Below, piece after piece: positions 7,338-14,729 of a stretch of 64,000 nucleotides of DNA. Below the pieces are notes generated by a model that saw only the letters and a program-made list of their open reading frames with translations, did not search any database and was not told the origin of the DNA. The stretch spans positions 4,092,001 through 4,156,000 of the forward strand of contig NZ_CP163528.1 of the NCBI RefSeq assembly GCF_041081105.1, in the 5' to 3' direction. The stretch's first letter is position 1. Every line of letters starts with the position of its first letter. The DNA comes from Promicromonospora sp. Populi (GTDB lineage: Bacteria; Actinomycetota; Actinomycetes; Actinomycetales; Cellulomonadaceae). A program made the position numbers and the translations under genes.

Positions 7338-8012
7338 ATGTCATCGAAGGGCCGTGCGCGGGTGTATATCGACGGGTTCAACCTGTATTACGGCGCGCTC
7401 AAGGGCACGAAGGAGAAGTGGCTCGACCTCTCGTGCTGGAGCGCCATGCTGCTCCCTGGCTACACCGTCGACCGCATCGTGTACTGCACCGCACGAGTCT
7501 CACCGCGCCCCCATGACCCCGACACGCATGTTCGCCAAGACGCGTACATCCGCGCCTTGGCGACACTGGCCAACGTCCATGTCATTGAGGGTAAGTTCAA
7601 CGTGTCGAAGCCTTGGATGCATCGAGTTCCAGGGGCTAAGTGCGACTGCTGCGGGGGACTCGTGGCAGCGTGCGCGTGCTGCTCCAACGACAGCGTGCAA
7701 GTCGTGAAAACTGAGGAGAAGGGCTCGGACGTCAACCTCGCGGTGCAGTTGGTCTCGGACGGCTTCCAGGACCTCTTCGATACTGCATTCGTCGTGAGCG
7801 ACGACTCCGACATCCAGCCCGCGGTAGATGTGGTCCGTGGCCAGCTGGGCAAGCGCGTGGTCGTCGCTGATCCGCGGAACCGTCCGCATCCATCACTGGT
7901 CGGGGACGACCGCCGCAAGATTCGCCGTCCTGCGCTTGAGCAGTCACAGTTCGCGAGTCCAGTGATCGACGCAGTCGGCAGGGAGATCGCCCGACCTGCC
8001 GGTTGGGGATAA
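7338..8012 (+). CDS. NYN-domain (PIN-like) putative RNase with an internal Cys cluster
   Basis: The 224-residue protein begins with the NYN signature VYIDGFNLYYG (Asp12). Acidic segments KGSDVNLAV and VSDDSDI fit the metal-binding active site of NYN/LabA-like nucleases. Between them is a Cys-rich insert with CDCC and CACC, about 13 residues apart, that could bind zinc. It is the last gene before the attachment site, has its own terminator at 8017-8046 and is preceded by about 180 bp without a gene. The position is typical of accessory cargo. A defence or RNA-processing role is inference. Confidence 0.75.
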   Translation: MSSKGRARVYIDGFNLYYGALKGTKEKWLDLSCWSAMLLPGYTVDRIVYCTARVSPRPHDPDTHVRQDAYIRALATLANVHVIEGKFNVSKPWMHRVPGAKCDCCGGLVAACACCSNDSVQVVKTEEKGSDVNLAVQLVSDGFQDLFDTAFVVSDDSDIQPAVDVVRGQLGKRVVVADPRNRPHPSLVGDDRRKIRRPALEQSQFASPVIDAVGREIARPAGWG

Positions 8013-8016
8013 GCAA

Positions 8017-8046
8017 AGAGCCAGATCCCCGAAGGGATCTGGCTCT
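8017..8046. terminator. Terminator after the NYN gene
   Basis: A 13-bp stem (AGAGCCAGATCCCC paired with GGGATCTGGCTCT) with a GAA loop begins five bases after the stop codon. There is no T run, as is common in high-GC actinobacteria. Confidence 0.75.
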
Positions 8047-8124
8047 GGCCCCGCCCACCGAAGTAGTGCGGGTGTGTACCTACAAGATAGGCAGTGTTGC
8101 GAACTACACGCAAGTGTTCACACG

Positions 8125-8144
8125 GGTGAAGCCAGGTGAAGCCA
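8125..8144. repeat. Tandem 10-bp repeat near the attachment site
   Basis: GGTGAAGCCA occurs twice in direct tandem (8125-8134 and 8135-8144), about 185 bp from the tRNA core. Such short direct repeats often serve as arm-type integrase sites. No integrase is visible to confirm this. Confidence 0.45.
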
Positions 8145-8268
8145 GTCACCCGGCCAGGGCTGGCCACGACAGGGCGGGCCCTGTCTGTCGGCCCATGCCG
8201 AGCTGCCGATGTAGGCCAGGCTAGCGTGCCCCCCTGGTGCCCCCCGAGAATGAAATCGGAGGGAGCGG

Positions 8269-8294
8269 GTGCACTCGATGCACTGAGAGTGCAC
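8269..8294. repeat. Inverted repeat beside the attachment core
   Basis: GTGCACTC (8269-8276) and GAGTGCAC (8287-8294) form a perfect 8-bp inverted repeat with a 10-bp centre, about 35 bp from the tRNA fragment. It may be a recombination accessory site or a weak hairpin. Confidence 0.4.
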
Positions 8295-8328
8295 CCTGTG
8301 GATCCGGCTCTCTGGGGTGGAGAACTCG

Positions 8329-8373
8329 CTCGTAATGAGAAGGTCGTCAGTTCGATTCTGACAGGCGGCTCCA
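8329..8373 (+). mobile_element. Attachment site: 3' fragment of tRNA-Thr(CGT)
   Basis: These 45 bp match the 3' half of tRNA-Thr: the anticodon loop CTCGTAA, the following stem, a T arm (GTCAG-TTCGATT-CTGAC), the acceptor strand AGGCGGC and an encoded CCA at 8371-8373. The 5' half is absent: sequence before 8329 does not supply the acceptor or D arm, and the anticodon stem has a mismatch. This is the expected scar at the distal end of an element integrated into a tRNA 3' end. The intact tRNA and integrase should lie left of the window. Confidence 0.8.
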
Positions 8374-8380
8374 CAGAAAA

Positions 8381-8423
8381 ACCCCGCTTGACCAGGCCAA
8401 ACCGGCTGGATCAAGCGGGGTTT
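8381..8423 (+). terminator. Terminator of the original tRNA-Thr gene
   Basis: ACCCCGCTTGA pairs with TCAAGCGGGGT across a GC-rich centre, followed by TTT. It lies just behind the tRNA 3' fragment, so it is the chromosomal terminator left on this side of the integration. Confidence 0.75.
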
Positions 8424-8474
8424 CTCGTTGCCTAGGAGGCGCCTTCTCCGGCCTGGGTACTCCCTAGGTACCCA

Positions 8475-8855
8475 TCACTGCTGGGTTCCGCTCTGCGGCT
8501 CGCCCGGCGCGTCGATGACGACGTAGAGGCTGACGATCTGCTCGTCGCGAACTAACAGCACATCACGACCTGAAGCGATCGCTGCTTCTCCGGACGGGCC
8601 TAGCGTCCACGCATAGGTGACCAGGTCTTGTGCGACCTGAATGGGTCCGGATCGAGAGATCCTGGTGCCGGGCAGCTGCGTCTGGAGGGCAGAGATCGCT
8701 TGTTCCATACCGCCGCGGCCCTCGTATGCGCCTTCGGGCTCGCCGATGAAGACCTTCGGTGAGTAGGTCGCCGAGATCAACTGCTCCCGCGTGGCGCCTG
8801 CCGGGGAGTTCCAAGCGTCGAGGTGGGCCCCGACGAGGTTTTCGAGTGAAGCCAT
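8475..8855 (-). CDS. SnoaL/NTF2-like small protein
   Basis: The 126-residue product fits the SnoaL-like fold. It has an N-terminal helix (LVGAHLDAWNSP), a middle region with a shifting-substrate phrase (VFIGEPEGAYEGRGG), and beta strands ending in VLLVRDEQIVSLYVVID. Members are small enzymes or ligand-binding proteins with diverse substrates. It is the distal gene of a leftward cassette with a second SnoaL-like gene and a MoaF-like gene, all probably controlled by the divergent MarR regulator. The terminator at 8875-8895 separates it from the upstream gene, so it may be partly independent. Confidence 0.65.
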   Translation of the reverse strand: MASLENLVGAHLDAWNSPAGATREQLISATYSPKVFIGEPEGAYEGRGGMEQAISALQTQLPGTRISRSGPIQVAQDLVTYAWTLGPSGEAAIASGRDVLLVRDEQIVSLYVVIDAPGEPQSGTQQ

Positions 8856-8874
8856 TGGTTCATCCCTTCGTGTG

Positions 8875-8895
8875 CTCGTGCCGCAACGGCACGAG
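8875..8895. terminator. Hairpin between the two SnoaL-like genes
   Basis: CTCGTGCCG pairs perfectly with CGGCACGAG around a CAA loop. It lies downstream of the frameshifted SnoaL-like gene and upstream of the next gene on the same strand. Confidence 0.5.
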
Positions 8896-8983
8896 ACTCA
8901 TCTGGTGTCTGGATGGGGTATCCAGCGGGAGCGGTTGGGCAGTCACCCGTGCGCTCGGTCATAACCTGCGGGCCGACATGGGA

Positions 8984-9375
8984 TCAGACCATCGGGTTTC
9001 CGTTGATGGATTCGGTCGACGGCACCTCGGTCTGGACGACATCCCAGTGCTCCACGATGCGGCTGTCCTTGAGCCTGAATATGTCGACGATGACTACCGG
9101 TTCCGGGGCCCAACCGAGTACTCGACTGTGTGTCATCACCAGGTCGCCCTGAGCCGCGATGCGAGCAGGGGTCCACGAGAACCCTGCAAGTTGTGGGGCG
9201 ACAGTGCGGAGTCCCTCGAGCCCATTGGGCATGGTGGGATTGTGCTGGACGTAGGGCTCGCCCAGTAGCGGTCGACCGCGCTCGAGTCCTTCTCCGCGAA
9301 AAGTTCCCGCATTGCGGTGAGCGCGATCTGGGTGTTGCGCTCCTCGAGCGTGCCCCCTTCGGGGTTGTCGGTCAT
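8984..9375 (-). pseudogene. SnoaL-like gene with a single-base frameshift
   Basis: The N-terminal part reads from ATG 9375 (MTDNPEGGTLEERNTQIAL) to DRYW near 9268. The family sequence continues in another frame as GEPYVQHNPTMPNGLEGLR and runs to a stop at 8984 with IVEHWDVVQ, typical of SnoaL-like polyketide-cyclase relatives. Joining the frames needs one extra G in the TGGGC run near 9265-9270. The intact product would be about 130 residues. The start overlaps the stop of the MoaF-like gene (ATGA). The frameshift may be real decay or an indel error in a G run. Confidence 0.65.
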
Positions 9376-9699
9376 GAGGCATCCTGGATGACGCCGACGA
9401 GCCGGTAGAGCTGGCCCTCGACGGTGACGTTCGAGTAGAGCTTGCCGCTGTCGAAGTCCTCGATATGCGACACGGTCGCTCCCCGTTGCCTCGCGCCAGG
9501 AGTTCAGGAAGACGCCTGGGCGGATCTCGTGAAGCTCGATCGCGACGTGCTCCGTGTGCCCATCAGGGGCCAGGCCGCCGCCGCTCTCCACGACGAAGGT
9601 CGCCGAGTCGCTGCTGTCGAAGGTGTACCGGATCTGCAAGGTGCCGAGATCGAATCTGTACGACTTGCCAACCGGGGTGAAGGGCGGGGACGCGGACAC
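9372..9699 (-). pseudogene. MoaF-like gene with a single-base frameshift
   Basis: Reading starts at GTG 9699, preceded by AAGGAG. The first 73 residues (VGKSYRFDLGTLQIRYTF, then ELHEIRPGVFLNSWREATG) resemble the small MoaF/lipocalin-like fold. The frame then shifts near 9481-9485. In the alternative frame the protein continues as HIEDFDSGKLYSNVTVEGQ and ends with the stop overlapping the SnoaL-like start. Removing one base from the GGGG run restores a protein of about 108 residues. The gene lies immediately next to the MarR operator and is first in its cassette. Confidence 0.6.
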
Positions 9700-9737
9700 G
9701 AGGTGCTCCTTGCCTTGGGGCGCCGGACGCGTCCGAC

Positions 9738-9761
9738 AGTGACTTGAACATTCAAGTCACT
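9738..9761. promoter_or_regulatory. Perfect 24-bp palindrome, probable MarR operator
   Basis: The left half is AGTGACTTGAAC and the right half is its exact reverse complement, centred between 9749 and 9750. It lies between the leftward MoaF-like gene and the rightward MarR gene. TTGAA...TTCAA half sites of this kind are typical for MarR dimers, so it likely controls both directions. Confidence 0.75.
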
Positions 9762-9827
9762 CGATGTGTTCCGCGCAAGCCCTATGTGGTTTTCTTGGGA
9801 TCACTCAGGCCGGATTCGAGGAGCCCG

Positions 9828-10280
9828 ATGCTCAACGAAACAGAGAGTCGAGCCTGGCGCAACGTGGCCATGATGCTCCACCTCGTAGAGACGATGCTGG
9901 AACAGCAGGTGCAGCGGGAGGCGGGGATCTCCCATGCCCACTACAAGATATTGGTACTGCTGAGCGAATCCCCCGACCACACTGTGCAGCTCAAGACGCT
10001 GGCGCAGACACTGCAGTTCTCGATCAGCAGGGTCTCTCATGCGGTCACCCGGCTCGAAACACTCGGCATGGTCGCGCGCTCACCGGCCCCACAAACGGGC
10101 AAGGTCTTTCAGGCGACGCTCACCGGGGCCGGCCTAGACGTGCTGAACCGGGTGAGGCCGATCCAAGCAGAAGCGATTCGGCGACACATATTCGGACCGC
10201 TGGCCGAGGGCGAGGTCGAGAGGCTGGATCAAGATGCCGCCGCTATCGTCAGCGAGCTGACTCAGCTGTGGCGGCCCTAG
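9828..10280 (+). CDS. MarR-family transcriptional regulator
   Basis: The 150-residue protein has the MarR layout: dimerisation helices around WRNVAMMLHLVETM, then a winged helix. Recognition-region pieces are HAHYKILVLLSES, LKTLAQTLQFSISRVSHAV and a wing with GMVARSPAP. ATG 9828 is preceded by GAGGAG; an upstream in-frame ATG at 9744 would start inside the operator palindrome and is less likely. It probably senses a small phenolic or drug-like ligand and represses the divergent MoaF/SnoaL cassette and itself. Its 3' end overlaps the convergent DUF2809 gene by 32 nt. Confidence 0.8.
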   Translation: MLNETESRAWRNVAMMLHLVETMLEQQVQREAGISHAHYKILVLLSESPDHTVQLKTLAQTLQFSISRVSHAVTRLETLGMVARSPAPQTGKVFQATLTGAGLDVLNRVRPIQAEAIRRHIFGPLAEGEVERLDQDAAAIVSELTQLWRP

Positions 10281-10722
10281 CTGCTTGCATCAGCACTGCG
10301 CGGGCTGTTCGGTGCAACGCCCACCCCAGCGCCGCGCCGACCGCGTAGAACGGCAGGTCGGGCGCGTTGAAAGTGGTGCCGAGCACCAGCCGGGCGAGCG
10401 TGCTGTGCGTGCCCAGTTCGGCGGGGATACCGGTGAGCTGGAAGAGCTCGACGGCGGCGCTCACCACGAATGCCGTCACGGCGGCCACCCACCCGCGCGT
10501 GCGCGGCGCCACCACGAGCACGAGCCAGAAGATCAGCAGCGCGTAGAGCGCGTCGCCCGCGTACTTCGCCAGGTCGCCGTCGAGCACCGACCGCACGGAC
10601 AGCCCGGCGGCTACCGTCACCACGGCTGCGAGGGCGGGGCCCACCCGGCGTCGCAGCCTCGCCCCACGCCGCGTCTCGGCGTCGAGCGGGAGCGACGGTC
10701 CGCCAGATGTCTCAGCGTTCAT
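10249..10722 (-). CDS. DUF2809-type small membrane protein
   Basis: The 157-residue product has four to five hydrophobic segments. Distinctive pieces are AGDALYALLIFWLVLVV, ELFQLTGIPAEL and a late LVLGTTFNAPDL motif, which together match the DUF2809 (VanZ-related) family. The start ATG 10722 lies within the end of zapE (stop 10712), indicating coupling; a GTG six bases earlier is possible. Function of the family is unknown. It overlaps the MarR gene convergently. Confidence 0.65.
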   Translation of the reverse strand: MNAETSGGPSLPLDAETRRGARLRRRVGPALAAVVTVAAGLSVRSVLDGDLAKYAGDALYALLIFWLVLVVAPRTRGWVAAVTAFVVSAAVELFQLTGIPAELGTHSTLARLVLGTTFNAPDLPFYAVGAALGWALHRTARAVLMQAARAATAESAR

Positions 10723-11779
10723 GCGCACCGCTCAGCGGCGCTGCCTGCCAGAGCTGCCGCAGGCGGCTCGTCGCGCGGACCAGGTCAGGCGGGGTCGGCC
10801 GTCCGGCGGACACTGCCAGCACCTCGGCCAGCGGACCCGGCGCCGTCACCACCAGCGGCAGGTCCCGGTCGTAGAGCACGTCCACGAGGCTCACGAACCG
10901 CTGCTGCGTGCTCACATGGCAGTCGGTGAACGGTACGACGTCGGACACCACCCACCGGCCGAACCGCTCCGCCAGCGACAGCAGGTCCAGCGCGGACACC
11001 GGCGCGGCGCAGAGACCGACAAAGTCGAACCACACGGAACCGTCGGACGCCCGGAGCGCACGCACGCTCCGGCCACCGCTCAACGGAACGTCCACCGCCT
11101 CGCCCGGCGTCGGCCGGACCAGGCCCGCTTCCGCCAGATCGCGCGCCGAACCCGGCACCAGCACCGACCCGACACGCCAGCCCGGAGTGACCGGGGCGGC
11201 GTCGGGCACGCGCAGCTGGCGGTAGTCCACTGGACCGTCCACCTCCAGCACTTGCAGCGACGACTCCAGCAGGGCGATGAGGGGCTCCGCGAGCTGGTGG
11301 AACAGCGGGTCCGGGAGCAGGCCCTGGGGCGGATAGTTCGACGTCGCGACGAGCGTCACTCCGCGGCCGAGCAAGGTGCGCAGGGCGCGGGAGAGCAGCA
11401 TGGCGTCCCCAGCGTCGTGCAGGTGGAGCTCGTCGAAGCAGAGCACCCGCGTGTCCCCGAGCAGCGCGTCCAGCGCGCGGTCCATGGCGTCGGGTGTGCC
11501 GGTGCGCGCCCACAGCTCCGTGTGCAGCACGCGATAGAACTCGTGGAAGTGGAAGCGCGGGCCACCCGCGAGGCTGTGGAAGCGGTCCAGGAGCCAGGTC
11601 TTGCCGCGGCCCACCGGACCCCAAAGATACGCGCCGTGCCCGACGGCGCTGGGCCGGCGCCCGACCCCCGTGCGTATGGTCTCCAGCAGGCCCTCAAGGT
11701 GCTCCGCCGCGGCCAGCTGCGCTGGGTCGAGCACGTACCCCGCGGCGCCGGCGGCGTCGCGGATCGGCGTGGACGGCAT
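10712..11779 (-). CDS. zapE: ZapE/AFG1-like AAA+ ATPase
   Basis: The 355-residue protein has Walker A GPVGRGKT (Lys60), Walker B VLCFDELH and the family blocks FHEFYRVLH, TLVATSNYPP and SLVDVLYDRDLPLV. ZapE associates with the division ring in proteobacteria; actinobacterial homologues are assigned by sequence only. The start ATG 11779 was chosen because an earlier start would run into the divergent deformylase gene, whose ATG is at 11803. Only 23 bp separate the two starts, so their promoters overlap the coding ends. Confidence 0.8.
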   Translation of the reverse strand: MPSTPIRDAAGAAGYVLDPAQLAAAEHLEGLLETIRTGVGRRPSAVGHGAYLWGPVGRGKTWLLDRFHSLAGGPRFHFHEFYRVLHTELWARTGTPDAMDRALDALLGDTRVLCFDELHLHDAGDAMLLSRALRTLLGRGVTLVATSNYPPQGLLPDPLFHQLAEPLIALLESSLQVLEVDGPVDYRQLRVPDAAPVTPGWRVGSVLVPGSARDLAEAGLVRPTPGEAVDVPLSGGRSVRALRASDGSVWFDFVGLCAAPVSALDLLSLAERFGRWVVSDVVPFTDCHVSTQQRFVSLVDVLYDRDLPLVVTAPGPLAEVLAVSAGRPTPPDLVRATSRLRQLWQAAPLSGAHER

Positions 11780-11802
11780 GCGTCGAAGGTACCCTCTGTG
11801 CC

Positions 11803-12492
11803 ATGGCATGGACCCGCGCCCGACGGCGCAAGCCCGTCACCTATCTGCTCGGCGAACCGGTTGAGGAGTACCCGGCGACCGCCCCCGAGGTGGACCGCGG
11901 CCGGGTGCTGCGCATCACCGAGATCGGTGAGCCGGTGCTGCACAACCCGGCCCGGACCGTCGAGAAGTTCTCCACCCCCGAGCTGGCCCGGCTGATCGAC
12001 GACCTGTTCGCCACGATGGAGTCGGCGCAGGGGGTCGGCCTCGCGGCCCCGCAGATCGGCGTGGACCTCCGGGTCTTCGTGTTCGACCTCACGGACTCGT
12101 CGGGCGACCGGCACGTGGGGCACGTGGTGAACCCGGTGCTCGAGACGGATCCCGCAGCCGAGCCCGAGACCGAGGAAGAGGGCTGCCTCTCCATCATCGG
12201 CGCGTACGAGCCGCTGGAACGCCCCGGCGCCGCCACGGTGCGCGGCGTCGACCAGCACGGTGCTCCCGTTCAGCTGTCGGGCACGGGATTCCTGGCCCGC
12301 TGCTTCATCCACGAGTCGCAGCACCTCGACGGCACCCTGTACTGGGACCACCTGAGCGCCGACCTGCAGGCGGACGCGTTGGAGCAGCGCGACGAGGAGC
12401 GCGACGAGATCATCGCGGAGCGGCGCGAGATCGCCATCGAGCTGGACAAGACCCCGCCGGACTACCCGCCCAAACCGGCCGGCGGCCGCTGA
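11803..12492 (+). CDS. def: Peptide deformylase
   Basis: The 229-residue protein shows all three deformylase motifs: GVGLAAPQ (77-84), EGCLS (126-130, metal ligand Cys128) and HESQH (170-174, ligands His170/His174 and catalytic Glu171). The third motif has Gln where most family members have Asp (HExDH), a variant seen in secondary actinobacterial deformylases. It removes the formyl group from nascent proteins in the cytoplasm. A basic N-terminal extension of about 30 residues and a charged C-terminal helix make it longer than the common 170-190 residues. It may be a second deformylase rather than the housekeeping copy. Confidence 0.85.
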   Translation: MAWTRARRRKPVTYLLGEPVEEYPATAPEVDRGRVLRITEIGEPVLHNPARTVEKFSTPELARLIDDLFATMESAQGVGLAAPQIGVDLRVFVFDLTDSSGDRHVGHVVNPVLETDPAAEPETEEEGCLSIIGAYEPLERPGAATVRGVDQHGAPVQLSGTGFLARCFIHESQHLDGTLYWDHLSADLQADALEQRDEERDEIIAERREIAIELDKTPPDYPPKPAGGR

Positions 12493-12500
12493 CCCTCTTG

Positions 12501-12561
12501 GTTGTGGGCGCGAACATTGCGCCTAAACCGGCCAGGTAGTCGCAACGATCACGCCCACAAC
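12501..12561. terminator. Inverted repeat between convergent def and hydrolase genes
   Basis: GTTGTGGGCG (12501-12510) pairs with CGCCCACAAC (12552-12561) across a 41-base centre. The right arm overlaps the last codons of the leftward hydrolase gene. It could terminate transcription from both sides. Confidence 0.45.
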
Positions 12562-13133
12562 ACTGCTATCCAGTTCGCGACGGCCTGGGCCACTGCTTTC
12601 TCCCGGGCGACGCCGCGCATGTCGTGCGCGCCGGACAGCGTGACCGTGGTGACGGGCCCGGGGATCGCCGCGACGTGCTCGGCGAGCTCGCCGGGAGTCC
12701 CGAACGGGTCCTTGTCACCGGACACGAACAGCGTGGGCACCGTGATCTGCCCGAAGTGCTCCACGCGCAGCTTCTCCGGCCGGCCCGGTGGGTGCAGCGG
12801 GTAGCTGAGCAGCACCAGGCCGGCCGCGGGCAGCCCCTCGGCCACGGCCATGGAGCACATCCGTCCGCCATACGACCGTCCGCCCAGGAGCAGCCGGTCG
12901 CCGGCCACATCAAGCTCCTCCGCCCATGCGGCGGCCTCGGTCCGCAGGTGCCCGACGGCGACCGGTGCCCGGTCTGGCATCCGCCGCCCCGCGAGGCGGT
13001 ACGGGAAGTCGACGCGGCGCACGGGGAGGGGTGGTTCGACGTCGGACAGGGTGTGCTCGACGGCGAGTAGCGCCGGACTGTCCCGGGTCGCGCCCGCGCC
13101 GGGTGTCAGCAGGAGGCCCGCGGGGTTGGTCAC
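12549..13133 (-). CDS. Alpha/beta hydrolase of the KANL3/Tex30-like family
   Basis: The 194-residue protein has a nucleophile elbow GGRSYGGRM (catalytic Ser), an acid segment VSGDKDPFG and a His segment SGAHDM. With LSYPLHPPGRP these fit the small dienelactone-hydrolase-like KANL3/Tex30 group. Substrate is unknown. It stands alone between the convergent deformylase gene and a secreted-protein gene on the same strand, separated from the latter by a long terminator hairpin. Confidence 0.75.
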   Translation of the reverse strand: MTNPAGLLLTPGAGATRDSPALLAVEHTLSDVEPPLPVRRVDFPYRLAGRRMPDRAPVAVGHLRTEAAAWAEELDVAGDRLLLGGRSYGGRMCSMAVAEGLPAAGLVLLSYPLHPPGRPEKLRVEHFGQITVPTLFVSGDKDPFGTPGELAEHVAAIPGPVTTVTLSGAHDMRGVAREKAVAQAVANWIAVLWA

Positions 13134-13157
13134 GACCCAAGTCTGCCCCGGTCGGTT

Positions 13158-13210
13158 GAGAACGGGGTTGTGCGCGCCCGGGACCCCCCGACGTGCACAA
13201 CCCCGTTCTC
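13158..13210. terminator. Long hairpin with a repeated arm sequence
   Basis: GAGAACGGGGTTGTGC (13158-13173) pairs perfectly with its complement at 13195-13210. It lies directly behind the secreted-protein gene and probably terminates it. The arm shares GAGAACGGGGTT-N-TG with the hairpin at 48031-48085, so the two are related. Confidence 0.7.
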
Positions 13211-13220
13211 GAGCCTCGCG

Positions 13221-14063
13221 TCAGGTGAGGCGACGCCAGAGCATCAGGAGGCCGCCCGCGGCCAGCAGCCCGCCGCAGCCGAGCACCGCGAACCAGCCGA
13301 GCGACGAGACGGCCTCGTCCGGCTCACCGCCGGCAGCCACCTGGGTCCGGAACGCCGACCCCACATCGACGCCCGGTAGGAATCCCGCCGCGGCGGACGG
13401 GGCCGAGGTCGACGGGCTCGGCGTGCTCGACACGGTCGGGGACGGCGTCGGGCTGGGGGTCGGCGTGGAGGACGGGGCGGACGCCACGGTCGGAGCAGCC
13501 GCGGGGATCGGCGCCGCTGTCACCGGCTGGCCCTGAGCGGGCCCCGGCGTCGCGGTCTGGGCCGGTTCGTGGTCCTCGGCGGTGGGGGGTGTCGGCGTCG
13601 GGGTGGGCGTGGGCGTCGCCGTGGGCGGGCCGGTCGGGGGCGGCGCGGCGGCGGTGCACGCGGTGCTGCCGTCCGTCTCGTGCCAGCTGCTCGCGTCCTC
13701 GACCTCGACCCACACCACGCAGTAGCCGTCCGGGTAAACCTGCCCGGCCTCTCGGAACGCGGCCCAGCCGCGGTACTGCTCCTCGCGCGTGAGGTCGCGC
13801 CCGAACGCCCGGCCGTCACCGTTCCCGCCGGCGGGTCGGACCACATAGGTGACCTCGTCGCTCTGGCGCCCGGGCTCGAAGGCGACGCCGTCGGCGCTGA
13901 CCTGGATATCGCCGCGCGAGGCGGCGGCGGCGCGCTGTCCGACGGCGGTCGTGCCCACCAGAGCGAGCAGCGTCACCAGGAGCAGAAGCAACAGGACCGG
14001 CCGTGCTGCGGCGCTGCGCACCGTCGGCCGCGGCGCGGCGGCAGAGGCAGTGGCACGGATCAC
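13221..14063 (-). CDS. Secreted, membrane-anchored Pro/Thr-rich protein
   Basis: The 280-residue protein begins with a basic stretch and a hydrophobic signal (LLLLLLVTLLALVG, about 24-40). A globular region of about 90 residues contains a conserved-looking Trp/Cys pair (CVVWVEVEDASSWH). A long Pro/Thr/Ser linker (about 140-225) and a C-terminal membrane helix ending in LLMLWRRLT follow. No LPXTG sorting motif is present, so the tail helix is the likely anchor. The design suggests a cell-surface protein projecting through the wall. I do not recognise the globular domain. Confidence 0.65.
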   Translation of the reverse strand: MIRATASAAAPRPTVRSAAARPVLLLLLLVTLLALVGTTAVGQRAAAASRGDIQVSADGVAFEPGRQSDEVTYVVRPAGGNGDGRAFGRDLTREEQYRGWAAFREAGQVYPDGYCVVWVEVEDASSWHETDGSTACTAAAPPPTGPPTATPTPTPTPTPPTAEDHEPAQTATPGPAQGQPVTAAPIPAAAPTVASAPSSTPTPSPTPSPTVSSTPSPSTSAPSAAAGFLPGVDVGSAFRTQVAAGGEPDEAVSSLGWFAVLGCGGLLAAGGLLMLWRRLT

Positions 14064-14108
14064 AGCGGCGATCCTACCGCCGAGCCGGTGGGCGACGGGA
14101 AGGCCCGG

Positions 14109-14729
14109 TCAGAACCGGGGCCCTTCCTCGCCGTGGAGGAGGTTGCGGATGGGGCGGGTGATGACGTCGACCCGGTCCACGAGGTCGGCGGGGCCGGTCA
14201 CGACGACGGCGCGGTCGGCGGCCGGGGAGTACACGGCAGTCACGTTGCGCACCGTCACGCGCATGCAGCGCTTGGCCGTGCCGTCCACGTAGAACTGGCG
14301 GGTCTCGCACGGCACGTCGTCGACCTCGGCGACGATCGCGCGCATGGCGCTGCGGTAGTCCTGGTACGACTCCGCGAGCTCGGCCACGTCGGTGATCGCG
14401 GCCGGCGCGGCGGGATCGACGTCGGCATGCAGCGGCGCGACGAGCGCTCCGCTGCACGCGGCGCGCACGATGTCCTCGATCTGAGCCGGCGTGGCCGGGA
14501 CCCGGAGGGTCTCGACCTCCACGGTCTCGCCGGAGAACGTGCGGTAGGAGCGCAGGAACCGTTCCTCGGTGGGGTCGGTGCTGTTGGCGGCCCCCGTGAC
14601 CTCCTCCTCGACGAGGTCGAGTCCCCAGGTCAGGGGATCGTCGACCTCACCGACGACGCCGGAGAAACGTGCGAAGCGCGCGACGATCTGTTCCCAGGAC
14701 TCGGGGGTCGGGCTCGGTTCGTCTGCCAT
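14109..14729 (-). CDS. Hypothetical 206-residue protein
   Basis: The start ATG 14729 follows a GGGGAGG ribosome site; a longer read from 14762 is possible. The protein is acidic and soluble, with no signal or membrane helix. It contains FYVDGTAKRCMRVTVRN and a possible nucleotide-free alpha/beta pattern. It lies upstream of the secreted-protein gene on the same strand and is divergent from clpC. I do not recognise the family. Confidence 0.55.
   Translation of the reverse strand: MADEPSPTPESWEQIVARFARFSGVVGEVDDPLTWGLDLVEEEVTGAANSTDPTEERFLRSYRTFSGETVEVETLRVPATPAQIEDIVRAACSGALVAPLHADVDPAAPAAITDVAELAESYQDYRSAMRAIVAEVDDVPCETRQFYVDGTAKRCMRVTVRNVTAVYSPAADRAVVVTGPADLVDRVDVITRPIRNLLHGEEGPRF

Noticed and set aside
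8329..8373. A functional tRNA-Thr gene
   Set aside because: The acceptor 5' strand, D arm and part of the anticodon stem are missing; only the 3' half is present.
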